Source: Adiantum capillus-veneris (taxonomy: Eukaryota > Streptophyta > Polypodiopsida > Polypodiales > Pteridaceae). From it: DNA of 64,000 nucleotides. How positions within the stretch are numbered: position 1 is the first letter of the stretch; each line of letters begins with the position of its first letter. The stretch covers positions 65,073,190 through 65,137,189 of the forward strand of contig CM043965.1 of the NCBI GenBank assembly GCA_014529385.2. Reading direction: 5' to 3'. Below, one piece after another: positions 54,059 to 64,000 of the stretch. A program made the position numbers and the translations under genes. The notes beneath the pieces were generated by a model. It was given only the letters and a program-made list of their open reading frames with translations, did not search any database and was not told where the DNA came from.

Positions 54059-57000
54059 ATGGCTGGATCACATGACACTGCTCTTTACAATATCAAGAAG
54101 CTGGATGGAACCAATTTCCCATTGTGGAAGAAGCAGATTTGGCACGTGTTGGTACAAAAGAAGCAGATAAAACCTATAAAGCTCAAGGGGATAAAACTAA
54201 AACATATGGACGAAGATGAATGGAGCAAAATGGATGAATTGGCACTTTCTACCATTATGCTGACTTTGGCAGAAAGCGGTTACTTCAATGTAGCAGACGA
54301 GATGTCGGCTTATCAAGCATGGTTAAAGCTGAGTGATCTTTATGAGAAGCAGAGTGCAGCTTCACAGGTATACTGGCTTAAGAAGCTTGTTGACTTGAAG
54401 ATGAAAGAAGGGACACCTATGTCCAATCATCTGAATGAATTCAGCACAATCTATAGTCAGTTGTCAGCTCAAGGTGTCAAGTTTGATGAACCTGTTAGAG
54501 CTATGTTCCTGTTGATCACATTGCCGGAAAGTTGGGACACTTTTCGCACAGCTTTGAGTAATTCTGCACCTCCAGATGGTTTGAACATAGCAGGTGTAGA
54601 AGGAAGTCTGCTTACTGAAGAAACCAATAGAAAGACAATGGACAAAGGCAAAGGAACAGCCTTAGTTGTCAGGGAAAGGACCAAAGAAAAGTACAAAGGT
54701 GGAAAGAGGAATCAGTCTCGTAGCAAGTCCCGCAGTGCTAAAGGCAAGAGTGACATAGAATGCTACCATTGTGGCAAGAAGGGTCACATGAAAAGAGACT
54801 GCAGAGAATGGAAAGCAGAAAAAGGCAAAGAGAAAGCTGAAGACCATGGTGAGAAGAACAAGTCCTCAGTGAAGATTCAAGAAATAAATGTGACAAACAC
54901 TGTTGCAGAGGATGACAGTCTAGTGTCAGGAGACATCTACTTCTTGAAGAATACAATGGACTCAGCTCTTCTTACAACATCTGATGGAAATGCACTGAGT
55001 GACTGGATTATAAACTCAGGGGCATCACTTCATGTGTCTCCAAACAAGGAGTGGTTTACTTCTTATGTGACCACTAAAGATCATGTTCGGCTAGGCAGTC
55101 GGCAGACATGTGAGATCTTAGGTGTTGGAGATGTTCAATTGAAGTTTCAGAATGGCTCTTCTTTCACGCTGAAGAATGTGAGACATGTTCTCGCAATTAC
55201 AAAGAGCTTGATCAGCACAGGTTTACTTGATGATGCTGGCTACGTCACCACTTTTGGACAGAACATGTGGAAGATATCCAAGGGTTCTATGACAGTAGCA
55301 CATGGAGTAAAGTCTGGAGGACTTTACATGATTTATGTATCAAATGTCTCTAAAAATGTAATCAATGTAACCGAGCAGCCGAACGTTTCTTTGTGGCATA
55401 GCCGGTTAGGACATATGTCCAAGAAGGGAATGGAAATCTTGTCTCGTTCTGGTTATTTGCATGGCTTTTCATTTAATGATTTTGAATTCTGTGAACATTG
55501 TCTGTATGGTAAGCAAACACAGCAGCCACATAAGCATAGAAGCAGTAGAAGAGATACACAGTTGGCACTTGTTCATAGTGATTTGTGTGGACCTATGCCT
55601 AACCTATCTCTAGGGGGACGTTCTTACTTTATGACATTTATAGATGATTACTCGAGGAAAGTATGGGTTTACTTTCTCAAGCACAAGGATGAAGCATTTA
55701 GTGTTTTCAAAACGTTTGTGACACTTGTGGAGAATCAGAGTGGCAAGAAGCTTAAATGCTTACGCACTGACAATGGTGGAGAGTATGTTTCAAAGGACTT
55801 TCAGGACTTTTGTGAGTCAAAAGGTATAAAACGTGAACTTACTGCTCCTTACAATCCTCCTCAAAATGGTGTTGCTGAGAGGATGAATAGGACCATACAA
55901 GAGAAGGTCAGAAGTATGTTGTCTAATGCACAACTGCCAAATGGGTTTTGGGCTGAAGCTGTATCAACAACTGTTCATCTTGTAAATAGATCTCCTAGCA
56001 AGGTTTTGCAGAAGGATTCAGTGCCAGAGATGGTATGGTCAGGCAAAATGCCCTCATACAAGCATCTCAGAGTCTTTGGCTGTGAGGCATATACTCACGT
56101 TCCAAAGGAATTTAGGAACAAACTTGAGCCAAAGAGTAGAAAGTGCATCTTTCTAGGCTATGGTAATTCTGGTGAGATGGGGTACAGACTTTGGGATCCC
56201 GAATCCAGAAAGGTTGTCCGCAGCAATGATGTTCACTTTAATGAATCCAAATATCATTCTAAACCAGAGAGGGTTGAGGAGATTAGAAGAGTTGTCTTCG
56301 AAGAAGATGGACCTGCACGTGCAAGACATAATGTCAGGGCTCAAGAGGAGCAAGGACATGATAGAGTGGAACCACAGGTTGTGGCTGAGCCTAAGCCACC
56401 TATTGTGCGTAGATCTGGACGTATCACGCGACCTCCTAAAAGGTTTGTTCCATCTATGAACTATGTCATGTTGACTGATTGCAATGAGCCTTCATGTTAC
56501 AAGGAAGCAGTGCAAATGAAGGACTCCGGGAATTGGCAATTGGCCATGCAGTCAGAGATGACAGCTCTGCATAAAAACAAGACATGGAAGCTAGTTAAAT
56601 TACCACAGGGCAAAAAGGCTCTACCTTGTAAATGGGTTTACAGGTATAAGATCACCGCTCATGATAGTCAGCCAAAGTACAAAGCAAGGCTTGTTGCCAA
56701 GGGCTTTAAGCAAGAACAAGGCATTGACTTTGATGAAGTCTTCTCTCCGGTGGTCAAGATGACTACATTGAGATGCTTTCTTGCATTTTTTGCCATATTA
56801 GATTTGGTGTTGCACCAAATGGATGTCAAGGCAGCGTTCTTGCATGGTGATTTCGATGTGGAAATTTACATGCAGCAGCCAGAAGGGTTTGTTGAGAAAG
56901 GCAAGGAAGATTGGGTATGCCAATTGTTAAAGAGTCTTTATGGCTTAAAACAATCACCGAGGGCATGGTACCATAAATTCCACAAGTTTATGCTTTCTCA

Positions 57001-57334
57001 AGGCTACAAACGTAGTGAGTTCGATCACTGTCTATATACAGAGAAGGCTAAGGATGGCAGTTGGCTGATCCTTATTTTGTATGTGGATGACATGTTGATT
57101 GTTGGCAAGCACTTGGAAGAAATTTCAGCTTTGAAGTCAAAGATGGCAAAATCGTTTGACATGAAAGACATGGGTGAGGCAAGTCATATACTTGGTATGC
57201 GCATTGAGAGAGATAGATCAAAGAAGTTGATTTGGTTATCTCAAACAGACTATATTGACAAGGTTTTGCAACGTTTCATATATGGAGAAGGGAAAGGCAT
57301 TGAGTGTTCCATTGCCACCATATGTGAAACTTAG
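54059..57334 (+). CDS. Copia 2 gag-pol polyprotein (to the reverse-transcriptase palm)
   Basis: 1091 residues. Gag (UBN2-like) occupies about 1-230 with KKLDGTNFPLWKKQIW. The zinc knuckle CYHCGKKGHMKRDC is at 235-248. The protease box at 317-323 reads IINSGAS, with Asn in place of Asp. The pre-integrase zinc residues are H447, H451, C478 and C481. The integrase catalytic residues are D507 (HSDLCGP), D571 (RTDNGGEY) and E607 (NGVAERM). Reverse transcriptase starts near 840 with ALPCKWVYRYK and has QMDVKAAFLHGDF and the catalytic LYVDDML at 1007-1013. Near base 57281 an apparent single-base insertion shifts the frame, and the last ~18 residues are out of frame. Confidence 0.95.
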   Translation: MAGSHDTALYNIKKLDGTNFPLWKKQIWHVLVQKKQIKPIKLKGIKLKHMDEDEWSKMDELALSTIMLTLAESGYFNVADEMSAYQAWLKLSDLYEKQSAASQVYWLKKLVDLKMKEGTPMSNHLNEFSTIYSQLSAQGVKFDEPVRAMFLLITLPESWDTFRTALSNSAPPDGLNIAGVEGSLLTEETNRKTMDKGKGTALVVRERTKEKYKGGKRNQSRSKSRSAKGKSDIECYHCGKKGHMKRDCREWKAEKGKEKAEDHGEKNKSSVKIQEINVTNTVAEDDSLVSGDIYFLKNTMDSALLTTSDGNALSDWIINSGASLHVSPNKEWFTSYVTTKDHVRLGSRQTCEILGVGDVQLKFQNGSSFTLKNVRHVLAITKSLISTGLLDDAGYVTTFGQNMWKISKGSMTVAHGVKSGGLYMIYVSNVSKNVINVTEQPNVSLWHSRLGHMSKKGMEILSRSGYLHGFSFNDFEFCEHCLYGKQTQQPHKHRSSRRDTQLALVHSDLCGPMPNLSLGGRSYFMTFIDDYSRKVWVYFLKHKDEAFSVFKTFVTLVENQSGKKLKCLRTDNGGEYVSKDFQDFCESKGIKRELTAPYNPPQNGVAERMNRTIQEKVRSMLSNAQLPNGFWAEAVSTTVHLVNRSPSKVLQKDSVPEMVWSGKMPSYKHLRVFGCEAYTHVPKEFRNKLEPKSRKCIFLGYGNSGEMGYRLWDPESRKVVRSNDVHFNESKYHSKPERVEEIRRVVFEEDGPARARHNVRAQEEQGHDRVEPQVVAEPKPPIVRRSGRITRPPKRFVPSMNYVMLTDCNEPSCYKEAVQMKDSGNWQLAMQSEMTALHKNKTWKLVKLPQGKKALPCKWVYRYKITAHDSQPKYKARLVAKGFKQEQGIDFDEVFSPVVKMTTLRCFLAFFAILDLVLHQMDVKAAFLHGDFDVEIYMQQPEGFVEKGKEDWVCQLLKSLYGLKQSPRAWYHKFHKFMLSQGYKRSEFDHCLYTEKAKDGSWLILILYVDDMLIVGKHLEEISALKSKMAKSFDMKDMGEASHILGMRIERDRSKKLIWLSQTDYIDKVLQRFIYGEGKGIECSIATICET

Positions 57335-58040
57335 CAAACAAGATTGTCCTGTGTCTGAGGAAGAAAAGGCTGAAATGGATAAGATTCCATATGCGTCTGC
57401 CGTGGGTAGTTTGATGTATGCAATGATTGCTACTCGCCCAGACATTGCATTTGCAGTGGGAGTAGTAAGTCGATACATGTCAAACCCAGGCAAGAAACAT
57501 TGGGAGGCAGTGAAAGGAATATTGAGATACCTGAAAGCTACAAAGAGTATGCGTATATGCTATGGGAGTCAGGAGCTAAGTGTAAAGGGTTTTACAGACT
57601 CAGATTATGCAGGTGACTTAGACAACCGAAGGTCTACGTCAGGGTATGTCTTTACATTGGCTGGTGGAGCAGTATCATGGCATTCTAGATTACAAGATTG
57701 TGTTACTCAGTCTACTACAGAAGCTGAATATGTTGCAGCATCAGAGGCATGCAAAGAATCAATTTGGCTTAATCGACTAGTAACAGATTTGGGAATCAAA
57801 GAAGAGATGCCTGTGTTATATTGTGATAGTCAAAGTGCTATACAATTGGCTCCCAATCCAGTTTATCACTCAAAGACAAAGCATGTGGATGTGAAGTATC
57901 ATTTCATCAGGGAAATGCTCGAGGATAAGCAACTTCAGCTTGTCAAAGTTCACACCACAGAAAATCCTGCTGATCTACTTACAAAAGGACTTCCCTCAGA
58001 GAGCTTTGCGCATTTTCGCAAGCAGTTAGGTGTAGGGTAG
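57255..58040 (+). CDS. Copia 2 reverse-transcriptase end and RNase H
   Basis: The frame that continues pol after the shift near 57281 runs to a TAG just after GVG at 58040. It covers the connection (VPLPPYVKLSKQDCP, SLMYAMIATRPDIAF) and RNase H with TDSDYAGDLDNRRSTSGY, STTEAEYVA, LYCDSQSAIQLA and TKHVDVKYHFIRE. The Asp-Glu-Asp residues are all present. The final part (TTENPADLLTKGL) is the usual copia end. This frame has no start of its own, so it would be made only as part of the polyprotein. Confidence 0.95.
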   Translation: MTRFCNVSYMEKGKALSVPLPPYVKLSKQDCPVSEEEKAEMDKIPYASAVGSLMYAMIATRPDIAFAVGVVSRYMSNPGKKHWEAVKGILRYLKATKSMRICYGSQELSVKGFTDSDYAGDLDNRRSTSGYVFTLAGGAVSWHSRLQDCVTQSTTEAEYVAASEACKESIWLNRLVTDLGIKEEMPVLYCDSQSAIQLAPNPVYHSKTKHVDVKYHFIREMLEDKQLQLVKVHTTENPADLLTKGLPSESFAHFRKQLGVG

Positions 58041-58118
58041 TACATCACTTCTCTACATCTCTTGTATATTAGCTTCTATAGTAGCTTCTCTCACACTTAA
58101 AGTACCACATTGGACTTT

Positions 58119-58129
58119 AAGTGGGAGGT
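58119..58129 (+). other. Copia 2 polypurine tract
   Basis: AAGTGGGAGGT abuts the 3' LTR. The same tract precedes the copia 1 3' LTR. Confidence 0.9.
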
Positions 58130-58321
58130 TGTTGGGGTATAAAGCCCAATGTGGTCGCCCAGGTAAGTGGGCGGGCCGCCAGGTATGTACACATGTTCTT
58201 TTGTAAAAACCTAATAAGAACTCACTATGATCTACACATTACAGTAGAGCGAGTTCACCATATCGTCGTGCTCTTCTTCTCGCACTCTCTCTCGTGTCGC
58301 ACTTCCGCTCGTACTCCTTCA
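58130..58321 (+). repeat. Copia 2 3' LTR
   Basis: Identical to the 5' LTR except GCTAGG/GCCAGG, ATGCTC/ATGATC, TCACAC/TCGCAC and TCGCGT/TCGTGT. Confidence 0.95.
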
Positions 58322-58326
58322 GAATC

Positions 58327-58969
58327 AAACATTGTCCTCCGGCTTGCACAATTGGATGACATTTGTACATGATTATCAGGTCAGTAGTATAGTTTGATTT
58401 TTATATTCTATTTATGGTTTTTGTATTTTTTGAGTTTGTCAAAGCTTTAGTTTAGCCATATGTTTTCCTCACGAGTGCATGCTCAATTTTGATCATCGTA
58501 TCTATATACCAAATAGACATACATTTCTTTTTGCACAGTTTGGCAATTCAACCTATTTATTAAAATAAAGGAAAATTGACTACGATTGATTGAGATAAGA
58601 TGGGTGTCTCAAAGATGGTTCCACAATTTAGAGACTAAATGGTCGATGTTACTAGATTGAATGGTGCAATCTGCAAACAACTACCAAACTAAGTTAACTT
58701 GCAATCCTTTTTCTCTATTCAATTACCTCTTTAGTAGCCCAATGTCCTATATGGAGCACTATGGGACACAACTTGCTTCTCTCCAATGCTCATCAAGTCC
58801 CAAGCCGAGCTATTATTGGTGCCTATCAATTGGCTCTACTCATTTTCTCGAGTCACCACAACAAAACCCAAGGCGACAACAATCACAACCAGCTACGCTC
58901 CAAAATCTATCCGATTATGTGTGGCAAAGGCCCACCAAGCAAGACTAGAAATCTCTTTTTTATTTGGAT

Positions 58970-58970
<1 letters not shown>
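58327..58970. other. No gene recognised
   Basis: Right flank of copia 2. The first 55 bases (to CAG at 58381, then GTCAG) could be the rest of a split exon; see findings. The remainder has only chance frames. Confidence 0.35.

Positions 58971-58972
<2 letters not shown>

Positions 58973-59050
<78 letters not shown>
58973..59050. repeat. (TC)n-(CA)n compound microsatellite
   Basis: About 22 TC units followed by about 16 CA units, causing Leu-Ser and Thr-His chance frames. Confidence 0.95.
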
Positions 59051-59052
<2 letters not shown>

Positions 59053-59343
59053 CGCATGCATGCAGGCACATGCAACAGGGACATCAAATGCAAGGCCTCA
59101 TGCTTTGCCTTGGGTCGGGTCCATGTGCTGTTTGTTCACTATCGTGGCATAGCAAAATGGAGACAGGAGCGAGCATCCATTCTGGCTGTCGGGTGAGGGC
59201 GGAGAAAATTGCAATGCAAGTCACACAATGTGGACGGTGCGTCAAAGTGAAAGCAGGTGGACACACATGTCGAAGACACGTATGTCGAAGGTGGGAGGAG
59301 GTTGGGTTGACATTTTGGGGGCGGACAACAGACTCTCTATCTC

Positions 59344-59344
<1 letters not shown>

Positions 59345-59381
<37 letters not shown>
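59345..59381. repeat. Poly-C run of 37
   Basis: Uninterrupted cytosines, with a TC tract starting 40 bases further on. Confidence 0.95.
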
Positions 59382-59384
<3 letters not shown>

Positions 59385-59420
59385 CCATGGCTCTGACTAA
59401 TGCAAGTGCGCCAGGGCAGG

Positions 59421-59421
59421 A

Positions 59422-59487
<66 letters not shown>
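59421..59487. repeat. (TC)n microsatellite
   Basis: About 33 TC units between the poly-C run and the hairpin. Confidence 0.95.
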
Positions 59488-59489
<2 letters not shown>

Positions 59490-59585
59490 CTTTCCTCTTC
59501 AGGGCAAGCTCGGGGTGGAGAGCACCCTTTCTGTGTAGGCACAAGAAATCTTGGACAAATTTCCACATTCTGACTTATCTCAATA

Positions 59586-59735
59586 TCATGAGCTTTTGTG
59601 AGGGAGGCACTACATACCTAGCTAGGTACGATTGGGGGCAGGAGACCGTTGGCCCGGTGGGAGGGCCAGTGGTCCCCTGCCCCCAATTGTACCTCTCTAG
59701 GTATGCGGTGCCTCTCGAACAGAAGCTCATGATGT
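59586..59735. ncRNA. Long imperfect hairpin, candidate microRNA precursor or foldback element
   Basis: Left arm about 59586-59655, right arm about 59662-59735, loop of a few bases around GGTGGGA. The arms pair over about 70 positions with roughly 13 mismatches, many of them A/G or C/T exchanges that become G-U wobbles in RNA. The best paired stretch is GGTACGATTGGGGGCAGGAGA (first 20 bases at 59625) with its partner at 59672-59692. No family of plant microRNA I know matches. A small foldback transposon is the main alternative. The strand is undetermined. Confidence 0.45.
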
Positions 59736-59759
59736 TATGCATTGTATGAAAAACACTGA

Positions 59760-62292
59760 AAAAGATTGTTTTCCTACATGAGAAAATTTCTAAATCTTCT
59801 TGTCATGGAAAGCCTGGTTGGAGGGGATCTTATTATTGGAAAATGGTAAGCAGTACAAAGGGTGATTGGCCAAATGTACAAAGGGGAGGTTCAACCAAAG
59901 AGGATCGTTAAATATGTTACAGAATAGGAAGAGATCTCCGATTTTGACAATAATAAAAGGAGACAAAGAGGAGTATGGTAAGCAGATGGAGGGTGAGTGA
60001 TCAGACATTGAAGGTCCACTTGACCAAATCTTCTATAGTAGAAATTTACCCTCTACATATGGTCAATCATGTATAATATGATGGTACATGATGAAGTGGA
60101 TAAATATGAACCATAATTGATAAATGATAGTGCTAGCCAAAGACGCATGGTATGATAGTTTTTTTAATTGTAGTGGGATTCAAATTTAAGGGAAGCTACT
60201 AGCAAGGTATGTCTCCTTGTGCTTCTGTCTTGAAAATTCATCTTTAATGTAAGTTTATCTTCTTTGTGTTTATTTTTGTCATATTTGTGTGAGTAAGTAT
60301 AAGAAAATATATTGTTGCTCTATGAAGGTGGGAAATACATATTTATTATGCACAAAGTTTTGTTAATTGAGATAGCTCATAGGGAACTACATATACACAA
60401 TGTTGATGGTTGTTAGAAGTAGAGAGGATTGACTATTTTTCTTGTTGGCACTGATTTGTGTTGCAACTTCACTTCAGCTTCGCTCTAGTTGATGGAATCT
60501 TTGATTGCACTTTGCCATGAAAAATGGTTGAACTACAAATGACATATCGAGCATGGAAGCAAATGGTTGTCTTGTTCTTCTCAGGTCAATGCTTTCTTTT
60601 TTGTTTGTATGGTAACTTTAATTTTGTGCTTCTTTTTGTGTTTTGGTGTGAAGTATCCTATGGTCAAGGGGCATACACACAATACACGTGGCTATGGGTT
60701 GTGGCCTACCGTGGGAACCGCCCAGAAAAATTGATAAGGGCGAGGTGGAAAATTGAAAGGCATATTGCCCATGCACGCGGGCGGTGGGATGTGTGCCATG
60801 AGAGGGGAGCAAAGGTTTCATGTAGTGTTGCTTAATACATATACACAAAAGAACATAATGTTCAAAAGACAACTGGCTTTAGATAACTAGATAGAGATTT
60901 ATACAAATATGACTCAGTCTTAGATTCGTTTTTATATAATATAATAAGAATAAGTCATCATTCCAATGATCTTATACAAAAAACTAATGAGATGTGGAGA
61001 TCCACCAGACAGAGGAAGCCCGTTTCTTTAGTGACGAACAACAACTAAGCTAAAAAATTCATAAGTAAAGGTAGAATTCTTACCTGCATCCATATAAACA
61101 AGACAACAAATTTGTTAGCTTTGAATACATATTACAATTGTCAACAAACCCATTAGTTGTAATTCATGTCCTACTTAAAAACTTTTTAATTTAAATCTAC
61201 CATCCTTTAAATAAATTAGAGTGTCGCATAGTGCCAAGTATCGATACCCTGCAAAAGTAAGTGGTTTGAAACCTAAAAGCCATATTTTTCCAAGTGGTTT
61301 AATTAAGACCAGAAGGACATCAACCCTTCTTATCCAAGTGTTAACAAAAATTTAATTAGCTTTTTTTGTTATCTCTATTCAATTTTTTTATTCTTATTTT
61401 CAATGTGAAGTAGCTCAATAAGGTGTCTTTATAAGTAAACTCACCATCTTTTATTTATCTTTTCAAATATCCTTTCAAAAGTAAGTGGTTAAAGAAGAAT
61501 ATTTCCAAATGTTTTTATTGTGATCAAAAGGCTATCACTCCATTTGATCCAAGTGTTGACCCATTATTTTTTGAAGTGTGAAGTAACCAAAACATGAAGT
61601 ATGTTTTGAATTATAAACCCACTTTAAGGGCATCAAAAGGCCATTACCCCTTTGATGCAAGTGTCTTGAACAAATTCAACATAAGTAGTCAATTTAAGAT
61701 TTTGTACATGCAACCCTATTAAGTGAGCTAGTCAAACAGCCATTCAAACTACTTATCCAACCATGAACCAATTGCTAATAAATCAAACATAACTGTATAA
61801 AATCATAGTCCAAATTGTTTAGAGAAATCAACTAATAACCCAAATAACCACTATCTTGGGACAAGAAAAGCATTAAGTATCTAAACAAATGTTGGCTCTT
61901 TTTATGAATCAAAGCCTAATGTTCAATCTAACTTCAAGGAACATTTCAAAATTAGCTAAAAGTGCCACACAACCAAAAAATTCCAAGAGTCCATCTGATT
62001 CGACATTGTTTATAGGATACCAATGTAAATTAGGATAAAGATTTATCTTAACTTGTTACCAATTGGAATTCGACGAGAAGATTCCAAAAAGATTTTCTCT
62101 CTCTCTCTCTCTCAGGTGTATGTGTGTTTAAAAAAAGAGAAAAATGGTATAACTTTTCTATCACCCAAGTGTGGTACATTGGTTATGACATTTTGAATAA
62201 CTTGCCTTGAGTTCAACTCTCCTCGTCGGATAGATCTCCAAGGTCTCTTGAGATAGTTTCCTACGGTGTTTGATCAATCTTCTTCATCTCAT

Positions 62293-62337
<45 letters not shown>

Positions 62338-62380
62338 AACATACATTGGCAAACACACCTTGATCAAACATTCATCATTT

Positions 62381-62419
<39 letters not shown>

Positions 62420-62930
62420 GTACACTCATACAAGCCACTCAATGCACCCGAATCATTGCGCATATAGTCTTCTCAAATGTTGTGATATATGTTGGGCAAC
62501 AAGCTTAACCACCAATGTGATAAGTGTCTCTCTATTATGTCACACTTGTGTGCATTCGTACACATGCACACTTGTATACAAATAAAAAAAATATACTCAG
62601 ATCAGAACACACACACACTCTTTTCAAACATCATGATATACACCGTGCAACAAGATTAGCCATCAACCGAACAATGATATATGCACAAAAATCGTTCGCA
62701 ACAAGCCAATTTCAACGATTATTAGTCCATAATAATTCAATTCAACTTTGAACAACATTGAACAACATTTAAAGACTACAATAACAAAACCACATAGACT
62801 TATATTAAAAGGGTTGAAAGTACACATCCTAAAACAAAAACTCCAATAAGATAGATATGGATCAAAACAAAACAGTAAAAAATGCTCATATGGTGTCAAT
62901 GGCTTATTTCCCTAACATTGGCGCGGGAAG
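59760..62930. other. No gene recognised; A/T-rich with repeats
   Basis: Contains a degenerate tandem pair of about 220 bases (about 61210-61420 and 61430-61670, sharing AAGTAAGTGGTT, TTATCCAAGTGTT-like and GTGAAGTA words). A TC tract lies at 62097-62115, and TC-CA and TC tracts at 62290-62418. A small duplicated block occurs around 62455 and 62625. A plus-strand frame at 60524-60835 is not recognisable. Confidence 0.4.
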
Positions 62931-62937
62931 GTGAAAT

Positions 62938-63430
62938 CTAGTTGTCCTCGCTAGTGTCATTGTTATCATCGTTGGCTTCCTTATTGTCATCGTTGACTCC
63001 ATTGGCTTGTCCTTGCACAAGAATGTATCTCATCCACACTTCCACCCAATTCTCCACATGTCGTTTGAAGACTGCACATTCCTATGGTGGGTTGCAAAGA
63101 CCATGTTCCTCCCAAATCATGATTGCATTGTTGGCTAGTGCGGCAACTTGCTCGATATCCCCTTTGGTTGGATGTGCATTGAAATCAAGGCCATGCATGG
63201 CATTGATATGGACATTGTGGCATCGTTGGATGCATGAAAAGCCTCTATGTAGTTGCGTTCTCTCTGTGTTGTGCATAAATCATTCATAACATACACATTG
63301 TTGAGAATATAATTAGCGTGCACATTGTTGATGGGTCAACATGAGGGGGTGGTTGAACACGCTGAGAGCCATGCTCGTGTTGTGCGGGTGGCTCATGATG
63401 ATCGCGTTGTCCACGATTTCCCCTCGGCAT
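62938..63430 (-). pseudogene. Possible small gene, unrecognised product, frame broken
   Basis: The ATG at 63430 opens MPRGNRGQRDHHEPPAQHEH and continues Gln/Pro-rich to about residue 35, then runs out. In another minus frame (from 63276) RGFSCIQRCHNVHINAMHGL, AHPTKGDIEQVAALANNAIM and IWEEHGLCNPP are open. After a stop, CAVFKRHVENWVEVWMRYIL leads to an acidic end (NDDNKEANDDNNDTSED) at 62938. The order of basic start, helical middle and acidic tail, plus the TATA box upstream, suggests a real gene with an intron or one or two lesions. It may be a transposon accessory protein. I do not recognise the family. Confidence 0.4.
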
Positions 63431-63533
63431 GGTAAATATGTGAATGAGAGAAAACTAAAGGATTAGCTTTTGAAAATAAAAACTTAGAGAAACTTGCGAA
63501 TGAATGAATGAATGAAACTAGTGTTTTGTTTGG

Positions 63534-63544
63534 CTATTTATAAA
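63534..63544 (-). promoter_or_regulatory. TATA box for the gene starting at 63430
   Basis: Minus strand TTTATAAATAG, about 105 bases upstream of the ATG, with a leader containing four CATT repeats. A good plant TATA consensus at a plausible distance. Confidence 0.5.
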
Positions 63545-63818
63545 GAACCCTGAGTGACTTTACTTCAAAGATCACTTGCACCATGTCCTCCGTAATATTC
63601 ATATAAAATAAAGCGAAAAAAAATCTCACTTAAAGATTAACCACCCTCAATTGACTTGCCTTCAAAAATTAAAACATAGTTACAAAAATCAAAACAGTGG
63701 CAAGCACATAGTACACGATGCTCATTGAAAATTAAAACATAGTATGGACAACCAGTAAATTTTGGTATGCCATTGCATAGAGAATAAGTTCATATGGGTA
63801 ATCAATACAAATTGGGAT

Positions 63819-63998
63819 TTAGGTTCTCGATGTCCGTAATTCTTGTGGTGGTTGCGCTACTGGGGCGTGCGCATGTGGGGGCCCCATGGGTAGTTTGAAA
63901 AATAGTGGCCGATAGAGTAGTTGACCATGGCTTGGCCAACCTGGAACTATAGTTGGAGGTCTACTCGGAGGAGGAGAAGATGACACAATCGACTCTTG
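63819..63998 (-). other. Pro-rich open frame at the window edge
   Basis: Minus frame open from the edge to a TAA at 63819-63821, about 59 codons, including SSSPPPSRPPTIVPGWPSHG and FKLPMGPPHAHAPVAQPP. It could be the 3' end of a gene lying to the right, or chance. No family is recognised. Confidence 0.3.
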
Positions 63999-64000
63999 GC

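Larger units (their letters stand above)
52769..58321 (+). mobile_element. Copia 2: nearly intact Ty1/copia element, 5553 bp
   Basis: LTRs 52769-52960 and 58130-58321 (192 bp each, 4 substitutions by eye), perfect target duplication GAATC at 52764-52768 and 58322-58326, initiator-Met primer site, a long gag-pol frame and a polypurine tract. It is the youngest element in the window by LTR divergence relative to copia 1. Defects are one frameshift near 57281 and Asn in the protease active site. Confidence 0.95.

Noticed and set aside
59084-59566. Several 100-200 codon frames with runs of Leu-Ser, Arg-Glu, Pro or Gly
   Set aside because: They are translations of TC, CA and poly-C tracts.

Overview
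The window is nuclear DNA from a land plant. The evidence is Ty3/gypsy chromoviruses and Ty1/copia elements primed by plant-type tRNAs, a MULE-like DNA transposon with a SWIM finger, an L1-type LINE, a PPR pseudogene, and three intron-separated exons of a plastid-type ribose-phosphate pyrophosphokinase (PRPP synthetase). I cannot name the species. The sequence is overwhelmingly transposon-derived, and the only clear host gene is the PRPP synthetase.

Layout. 1-2.9 kb: an LTR cut by the window edge, a copia reverse-transcriptase remnant, and the 3' end of a minus-strand gypsy element (D). 3.9-24 kb: a nested stack. The gag of gypsy D is interrupted by copia 1 (4240-23364, minus strand). Copia 1 is interrupted by gypsy C (8788-22396, minus). 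Gypsy C is interrupted, inside its reverse-transcriptase frame, by gypsy A (10102-18498, plus, 8.4 kb). Two joints carry target-site duplications: CTCGG exactly for gypsy A, and CATAA/CGTAA for copia 1. Removing the insert leaves copia 1 at about 5.5 kb, the length of the complete copia 2 further along.

24-34.8 kb: a copia integrase scrap with a tandem duplication, a truncated gypsy A-family LTR broken by another copia LTR, a leader-like stretch with repeated small palindromes, the 3' half of gypsy E (minus), a GC-rich unclassified block, a degraded LINE, AT-rich DNA and another copia scrap.

35.0-39.8 kb: PRPP synthetase exons 3, 2 and 1 on the minus strand. Exons 1 and 2 are separated by a 3.8 kb intron that holds a copia remnant. 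Exon 4 and later exons are not in the window. They are either lost or lie beyond an intron longer than 35 kb filled by the whole nested stack.

40-64 kb: a decayed MULE transposase (40.3-43.3 kb), about 4 kb without recognisable genes, a degenerate minisatellite with a higher-order repeat of about 0.43 kb (47.5-49.5 kb), a PPR pseudogene, and copia 2 (52769-58321). Copia 2 has 192-bp LTRs that differ at 4 sites and a perfect GAATC duplication. Near the right edge are long homopolymer and dinucleotide tracts, a long hairpin at 59.6 kb that could be a microRNA-type foldback or a small foldback transposon, and a possible minus-strand gene with a TATA box at 63.5 kb.

The elements do not cooperate in a pathway. 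Their relation is one of successive insertion and decay around and probably inside a host gene. Most coding parts have stops or frameshifts. Copia 2 is the least damaged, with one frameshift and a substituted protease aspartate.
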